A stretch of 64,000 nt of DNA from Glycine soja (lineage: Eukaryota > Streptophyta > Magnoliopsida > Fabales > Fabaceae). The DNA lies in assembly GCF_004193775.1 (NCBI RefSeq), contig NC_041008.1:12667731-12731730 (forward strand), written 5' to 3'. Shown here piece after piece: positions 57,753-64,000 of this stretch. Made by a program: the position numbers and the translations under genes. Numbering within the stretch: position 1 is the first letter of the stretch; each line of letters begins with the position of its first letter. The notes beneath the pieces were generated by a model that had not been told where the DNA came from, did not search any database, and worked only from the letters and a program-made list of their open reading frames with translations.

Positions 57753-60434
57753 TTGCAGAGAGATGGGAGAAAGGATTTTGTGTGGGAGTGGGAGTTATTT
57801 CCAGTTCCTGTTCGCTCTTCCTCTCTAAACGACGGCGTTTCCATTCCCAATGATAACAAGACTTCTGTTCTCACCAAGGAGAAGAAGTGCAAGTGCCAAC
57901 TCAAACACAAACATCGTCAGGCACCCTCATTTACTTGCCTATGTCTTTCCACATTACAATTGCACTTAACTTTGTTTGCTTTCAATTCGAACATTCACAG
58001 GAACAAAAGTCAGTACGAAACCTATGTTCCGAAATTGCCAGAACAGGGGATGTTAGTTCATGTCCTTATAAAGACAAGTGTCGTTTCAGCCATGATTTGG
58101 AAGCCTTCAAGGCACAAGTGCGTACTATTCAATTGCTTTGATTTCTAGTGCTTTGTTTGTTTATGAACTAATTCTGATTGTATGAACCCTAAGTGCAGAA
58201 ACCTACTGATCTAGAGGGGCAATATACTTTCTTTAAATCTGGAGGCGCTTGCCCATATGGGTTAGGGTGTAGATTTTCGAGTACGCATGAAGATGGTGTG
58301 CCTTCTGCCAATCTGAATGGTCCTAAAATAATTCCAATGTGAATGGATTGGGCAAAGATGTTCAAAAGCTTTTGTGGAAAAATAAGATGAGCTTCTCATG
58401 GAAGATGCCCAACTCAAAAGTCTAGGCCTCGTGGTATGTTATTTACTTTTTCCTTTTTGTTGCTTTTCATCTATGCTCCTTTTATGCTTTGTTTCTCCAT
58501 TACCTTAGAAAATGCCATCCAAGAATACTTTACCTGTTGTTGGGGAATATGTTTGTTATAGTCTAAGTCAGGCTATAAGTTTGTCTTTCTTTCCATTTTT
58601 GTTACTTTGTTGGTTATGAAGCAAATTACACGAATAAGAAGGATTTTCGAGGCACTTGAAGTTTTGTCTTACATATACGGAGATTAAACTCGGTGTAGTT
58701 AGATGTCCAATGCCCGTATAAATTTTCATTAACATGCTCCTATTTTTGTCCCCTAGTTCTTCTTCAGTGCGAACTCTGATAGTGGCCACAGTAAAATATG
58801 AGGTGCAAAATGCCTTTGTTAGTGTTCCTCTTTTATCATAGTCTAAACTAACCCTAAATCTGGCTTTGATAAACTTGTAACTTCCTTTTAGTTTTCAGTT
58901 TTACTTTTTTCTTTTCATTTTGATTAATCTCTCTCTCTCTCTCTTTCTCTCATTTTAAAAAAATGTTGTAGGGACCTCTAAGTAAAAAAGGAATGACTTG
59001 GAAAATAAAGATGGAGGTGACACTGGTTCCAATAAGTGTGATCATTATGATTACAGTGGATCTTGTGTTGTTACCTCTGATTCATTTTCTAAGTTGGGAT
59101 GCCCTAAAGTAGTTATGAAAGATGATGACAATGACAAATGGAAAATCTGAATTTGATGTACTTTGCTCCCAGAAGAGAAGAAAAGTAGCAGAAAATTGTG
59201 GTGCTATGGAGGCAAAAAATGAGGGTCATCGCTTCATCTTCGACTCTAGTAGTTCTAGTTTATGATTGATATCATATGATGACTTATATAATGTTGCTTT
59301 GACTTTATGTTCAGTATGTGTAACTTGGCTTCATACTACTGAAACAGGTGTTAAAGTTATTGAGAAAATTGTTGAAAGAAGTTGCACGAAATCTGAACCT
59401 AAAGCTGGAACTGATGCTCTAACCTGATAAACTGATCTAAGCCTGAAGTTGCACTCACGTGAAAAGAAGCGTATTGATTTTAGGGAGAAGTTGTATCTTG
59501 CACCCTTGACCACTATTGGCAATCTCCCTTTCCTAAGAGTTTGCAAAGTATTAGGAGCTGATGTAACTTGTGGTGAAATGGCAATGTGCACAAATCTTTT
59601 GCAGGTACCTATATGGATTTTTTGCTGGTTGGTTTGAATTTGATTGCTCTCTTTCATCCTCAGTATAATATATATCTTCTGTCTGGAGTTTATTTCCTGT
59701 TGTACTGGAAACTGTAAGAGTTTTACTAGTGTTTGATCTAACTTTGGTATAATGTGTTAAGGATTTTAGGCAGTTCCTATGTAGTTGTGTATCTGTCTTT
59801 TCTTCAGAAAAATTAATTTATCAAGTTGTTTTATATCCCTGCAGATTTACAGTGTTGCATTGAAGGGATGCTTTTGAATGTAGACTCCTTAATTTTGGAA
59901 GCAATAAAATTCCACATACTTGCCTAAAACCCAGTTGTGGACTGATGATATAATATCAAGAATATGGAACCTGATAATATTTTCCTATGATTCTCCCTGT
60001 TTTATTCTACACAACTCTAACATCATGCGTTTTCCAACCATCTGTTTTTTTTTTTTCTTTTATGGATAAGTTGTATTTACATTCTATTGTTATTTTACTT
60101 TTGCTATAGGGTCAAGCCTCTGAAAGGGCATTGCTAAGACGTCATTCATCTGAAGATTTATTTGGTGTACAACGATTAAACTGGCGTCCACCATCTTATT
60201 ATGGGCATGATGAGCTTGAGACACTAATGGCCTCAGACTCTACTGCCGATTGGGTATGCAATTCCCTTTTATTTCAAGTTATTTATATTAAGGCTCTCTT
60301 TGTTGTTTTCTTTGGGGAAAATGACTTCATGGGGGCTATTTTTTGACGTGTGCTGCCTCAAACAACATAAAATGTTTTATTAAATACAGGATGCAGACGA
60401 TAGAGAAATGTCTCTTGTGAAAGATGAAGATTAA
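57753..60434 (+). pseudogene. tRNA-dihydrouridine(47) synthase (DUS3-like) pseudogene lacking the catalytic core
   Basis: Recognisable exons of plant DUS3-like genes, which combine CCCH zinc fingers with a FMN TIM-barrel that reduces U47 in tRNA. About 57826-57919: IPNDNKTSVLTKEKK; 58002-58119: RNLCSEIARTGDVSSCPYKD and CRFSHDLEAFKAQ (first CCCH); 58200-58330: second CCCH (CPYGLGCRF...TH), then a frameshift and stops; 59440-59604: [19 protein letters not shown] and [17 protein letters not shown]; 60110-60253: LLRRHSSEDLFGVQ fused directly to RLNWRPPSYYGHDELETLM. That fusion at about 60169-60172 removes the whole middle of the barrel, including the catalytic Cys region. The last piece (60389-60434, DADDREMSLVKDED) does not match the family end. 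Not functional. Confidence 0.85.
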
Positions 60435-61061
60435 GACTAAGAATACTTCCAAATTCTTTATTTACAGTCTTACACTTTTATGGATTTATTTTAATTATAA
60501 TCTTTTAAGTTATTCAAATGCAAATAGGGATAATAATTAATTAATGTTTGGCTTATATAAAAGGTCTTTATATAAGTTGAGGATGAGAATGTTGCGTTGG
60601 ATGAGTGACATACTAGACAAGGATAAGATTAAGAATGAATATGTTGGAGATAAGATGGGGTAACACCTACTAACACTATAGATAGAAATTGTAGAATCTC
60701 ACGTTAGGTGATTTTGGCAAATATGGAGAAGACCTAGAGAAATCCTAGTACGAAAAAAAAAATAAAAGATCAGATGCAGGATGGCTCTATCGCTAGAGCT
60801 CAATAGTTTATATACATATATTAAAAACTAAATTGAGAGATAAGTAAAATTTACTTAACTGATGCTAATTTTGCAAATCTCACTTCCTCAATGTCTTTGT
60901 GTTCGTTTCTGCTAAGCTAGAAGATAGTTTTGGGATTGAAACTAAATCATTCTTTGTATTAAGTGCTTTTAACTTATGCATCAATATCCATTATATGGAC
61001 TATGGAACCTTATATGAGAATGTGATCCAAGACCAGTTGATAGTGTCATTTATTGATGCAG
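60435..61061. other. Spacer, AT-rich
   Basis: No supported feature between the DUS3-like relic and the next exon-like segment. Confidence 0.5.
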
Positions 61062-61142
61062 CTTATGCAAGATATTCGTTCAAGGGTGCATGAAAATGAC
61101 TTTACTAGGACACCATACGTTCCTGTTTATGCAAAGCTTCCA
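61062..61142 (+). pseudogene. Single exon-like fragment, possibly from a beta-amylase gene
   Basis: 81 bases between a TGATGCAG acceptor and a GTAAGTG donor read LMQDIRSRVHENDFTRTPYV then PVYAKLP. The (V)PVYxMLP phrase begins the catalytic domain of plant beta-amylases, though this copy has Lys where Met is usual. With only 27 codons the family call is tentative and no other exons are seen. Confidence 0.35.
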
Positions 61143-61259
61143 GTAAGTGTCTTCTTCTACTACTACTACTATTGTTGTTGCTACTCCTACTACTGCTACT
61201 CGTTTAGAGACAACAAATACTTAAAGATGATAACCTATAAATATCATAAGCTTTGAAGA

Positions 61260-61869
61260 CATAAGTTACGAACCTACGTGTGATCATTCAAATTCTTTCT
61301 TTAAAACGTTCTCTATAAATTTTTGTATGGTTTGAAAAAGCTCTCAAAACACCTTTAACACTTTGAGAGAAAAGACAAAGTGTTGAGATTGTATATCTAT
61401 CTATTAGACGATTAAGAGTTAGTCATTATGCAAACAAACAAATATGTTGATTTGTATAGAGCCATAGTGGCTTAGTAGAAAAAAGAATATTGAGTTGTAT
61501 CAAGCATATAATTATAGAGCCAGAAGCAACAGTGGTTAATACTTATAACTTGTTGAAATTAGTGAAACTTGGTGGTTTATCAAGAACTGGATGTAGTCTC
61601 GGTGGTTGAGACAAATCAGTATAAACTCTTTGTGTCTATTTATATTCTTGCTCTCCTATCTTTTAATTGACCTAGGGTTTGAATTTGATTTTGTTTTAAA
61701 AACATATTATGTCTTACAAAATATGTGTCTATCATCCAAATCTGTTTATGAAAATTTGTTATCTGTTTTGTTAAAATATACATCAGACGAAAACATTATT
61801 TTTCATAAAAAAGGTTTGAATCTAAAATCACAATTCAAATCCCCTTCTTGTGATATTTTCCTTTTTCAG
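61260..61869 (+). mobile_element. Probable 5' LTR (start not located) of the copia element
   Basis: Precedes the primer-binding site and ends TTTTTCA just before it. It contains phrases usual in SIRE/Maximus-type legume LTRs, such as 'gtgtgatcattcaaattctt'. The exact left edge and target duplication were not found. Confidence 0.5.
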
Positions 61870-61883
61870 TTTGGTATCAAAGC
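61870..61883 (+). promoter_or_regulatory. Primer-binding site of the copia element
   Basis: TGGTATCAAAGC at 61872-61883 matches the complement of the initiator-Met tRNA 3' end and lies two bases after the LTR end. Confidence 0.75.
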
Positions 61884-61933
61884 TCAACCTCTAATTGTTG
61901 AGCAGTTGGCAGTGTTTATAGGAGAATATCTTA

Positions 61934-64000
61934 ATGTCAGATAACAACAACAACAACAGTCAGCTCATTATTGAGGGAGCATCCCTTACAAGGCCATTAG
62001 GCTTCATAGTAGAGGGTTATCCTTACTAGAAAGATAGAATAGAGATGTATATCAAGTCCACTCAATACAGACTCTGGCTAATCATTACAAATGGAGACAT
62101 ACCCATCCCTATAACAGAAGCAGAATGGATAGACGCAGACCTTGCTATAACAAAGCTAAACACAAAAGCTCATTATACTTTGACATGTGCTTTGTCCAGG
62201 AATGAGTATAACAAGAACTGTAGACTAAAGACAACCAAAGAGATTTGGGATTCATTGAGCATCAACTATGATGGGACATAAGATGTTCAACTAAGAAAAT
62301 TTGTCACTCTAACAATGCATTTTGAGAGCTTCTCTATGAAATAAGGAGAATTTGTGGATGATATGTTTGGAAGACTTCAAGTGCTTCTAGACAGGCTTGA
62401 AGCTCCAAGACACATCTTCACCAAAGCTCAAATAAATTAAACTTAAGGATTTTATACAACTATCCCAAGGTGTAGGAACCTAAAACAATAGCCATCCAAG
62501 AGGCTGGAAACTTGAAACCTCTTGCATGGGATGAATTGTTGGGTATCCTAAGAGTTCATGAAGCCAATCTTTAGAACAAAGATAATCTACCAGAGAAAGA
62601 TATTAAAGTCTAGAAAGACTAGCTCCAGAAGAGAAGAAAATAAGAGCTTCTATAAAGCTCTTAAAGTGCAAATGGTTGAGTATGATGGTTCAGACAATAA
62701 TTCTGAAGAATCCACAACTGATGAAGTGGATGTCATGTCCAGAAATTTCAAGTAGATGCTAAAAAATAAAGGAAACTTTCAACTTTCCTCCAGAAGAAAA
62801 TACACAAGAGTCAAGAAGAAGTACAAGGAGGAAAGCAATGAGATCATCTGCTTTGAGTGTTGGAAACCTAGACATATGAAGGTTAAGTGTCCCTAGCTGA
62901 AGTAGATAAGATACTTTGGTAACAAGAAAAACAAAAGTTTAATGGTCACCTAGGATGACTTAGATAATGAGAATAGTAGTAGTTCAGACGATAACAAACC
63001 AACGTATCTCTGATGGCATATACAAACAAAAAATAGAGGTAAAAACTTGTGCTAAATCAGATACCTCTTCTAGTGCTTCATCAGACGATGAAGAAGATAT
63101 GCCCAATGTTGTTCTTCTTCAGAACTGGCACATGATTTTTCTTCAATGCAAAAGTATAAAGAAAAATATAAAATATCCATTTTAGAAATACTGAGCTGAA
63201 GAAATCAAATGAAGTTTTGGAAAAGAAAATCCAGACTTTAAAAGAAAGTCTGAGTTTGGCCAGTAAGACAGGTGAATCCTTTATAGTTGAAAAACTAAGA
63301 GAGGAAGTAGCTTATCTTACAAAAGACTTTGGGAAGTTTTTGGAAAGCTCAAACACTTTAACCATAATTTTACAATTCCAACAAAATCCCCATGATAAAT
63401 TTGGCTTTGTAGGAAAAGGCTAGGGTATAAGCTGGTACCTAGATAGTGGTTGCTCACGACATATGACATGGAAAAGGTGTATGTTCCTCAACCTAAATCC
63501 ATTTGAAGGAGGAATTATTGCCTTTGGAGGCACGAGCAAAGGAAAGATCATCGATATAGGTATAATTGGTATTCCTTCTCGAGCCTCTATAGACAATGTT
63601 TATATGTTGAATGACTGAAGTATAATCTGCCGAGCATAAGTCAATTTTGTGACAATGGTTATATTGTGTCTTTCAATAAAGACCAATGTATAGTCAAGAT
63701 AGAAGATGACAAGTCCTTCTTTACTGTTATATGACACAATAATCTGTATGAGATTGATCTGATAGGTCTTAGCAAATAAAATATAATGTGTTTGCTATCT
63801 AGAGAAGATGAGTGATGGATTTGGCATAAAAAACTTGGGCATATCAATTTAATACACATTTCAATATGATCCAAAAAAGGATATAATAAAATGATTGATT
63901 AAGATTTGTTAGAAAACCTATCTTCTCTGTGAACCTTATCAACAAGGGAAACAAATCAAAACCTTTTTTAAATCAAAAGATATTGTTTCCACTTTTAGAC
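61934..64000 (+). pseudogene. Ty1/copia gag-pol, decayed, cut by the window end
   Basis: Starts MSDNNNNNSQLI at 61934. The gag region (IKSTQYRLWLIITNGDIPIP, then LSRNEYNKNCRLKTTKEIWD) matches UBN2-type copia gag. A CCHC knuckle, CFECWKPRHMKVKCP, lies at about 62850-62896. The protease region reads WYLDSGCSRHMT near 63430-63470, carrying the aspartic DSG motif. A gag-pre-integrase-like part (GIKNLGHIN-like) follows near 63815 in mixed frames. Stops occur from 62026 onward and in several later places, so this copy cannot make a full polyprotein. Integrase and RT would lie beyond the window. Confidence 0.85.

Overview
This is plant nuclear DNA, almost certainly from a legume and most likely Glycine (soybean or a close relative). 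The evidence is the AT-rich intergenic DNA, the split genes with GT-AG introns, the very high and nested load of plant transposons, and an LTR rich in the TAATCGATTA palindrome, which I recall as common in soybean retroelements. Nothing prokaryotic or organellar is visible. No tRNA, rRNA or CRISPR feature could be supported.

Layout. 1-3.3 kb: a truncated hAT transposase fragment, then a 2.4 kb LTR-like element bounded by GTATG repeats. 3.7-6.7 kb: three tandem copies of a ~640-bp AT-rich unit, with a 1.06 kb Mutator-like element (MULE) inserted at the first junction. 7,626-19,167: an 11.5 kb MULE with matching terminal inverted repeats and a 10-bp target duplication. It carries two convergent genes, a decayed mudrA-type transposase (+) and a decayed plant-mobile-domain (PMD/MAIN-like) gene (-), with a degenerate telomere-like array between them and a 1.4 kb solo LTR inside the PMD coding exon. 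19.5-21.0 kb: a tandem duplication that caught part of a small hAT-type element.

22.9-24.7 kb holds an intact nucleoside diphosphate kinase gene (4 exons, 149 aa). 27.8-29.1 kb is a third MULE. 29.85-34.67 kb is a pair of head-to-head Helitrons, each carrying a captured B3-domain gene fragment. 34.9-40.4 kb on the minus strand is an intact ELMO/CED-12-domain gene (9 exons, 262 aa).

42.4-45.1 kb contains broken pieces of a VAMP72 R-SNARE gene (-) and of the NAB domain of a NET1-like actin-binding gene (+). 45.3-53.7 kb is a nest: one end of a CACTA element beside a decayed L1-type LINE, which is split by a 5.5 kb non-autonomous Ty3/gypsy element with both LTRs. 57.7-60.4 kb is a tRNA-dihydrouridine synthase (DUS3-like) pseudogene lacking its catalytic core. 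61.9 kb to the end is the 5' part of a decayed Ty1/copia element.

Only the NDPK and ELMO genes look like working host genes. The most unusual items are the two-gene MULE, the solo LTR built from families of hairpins with conserved loops and covarying stems, and the Helitron pair.
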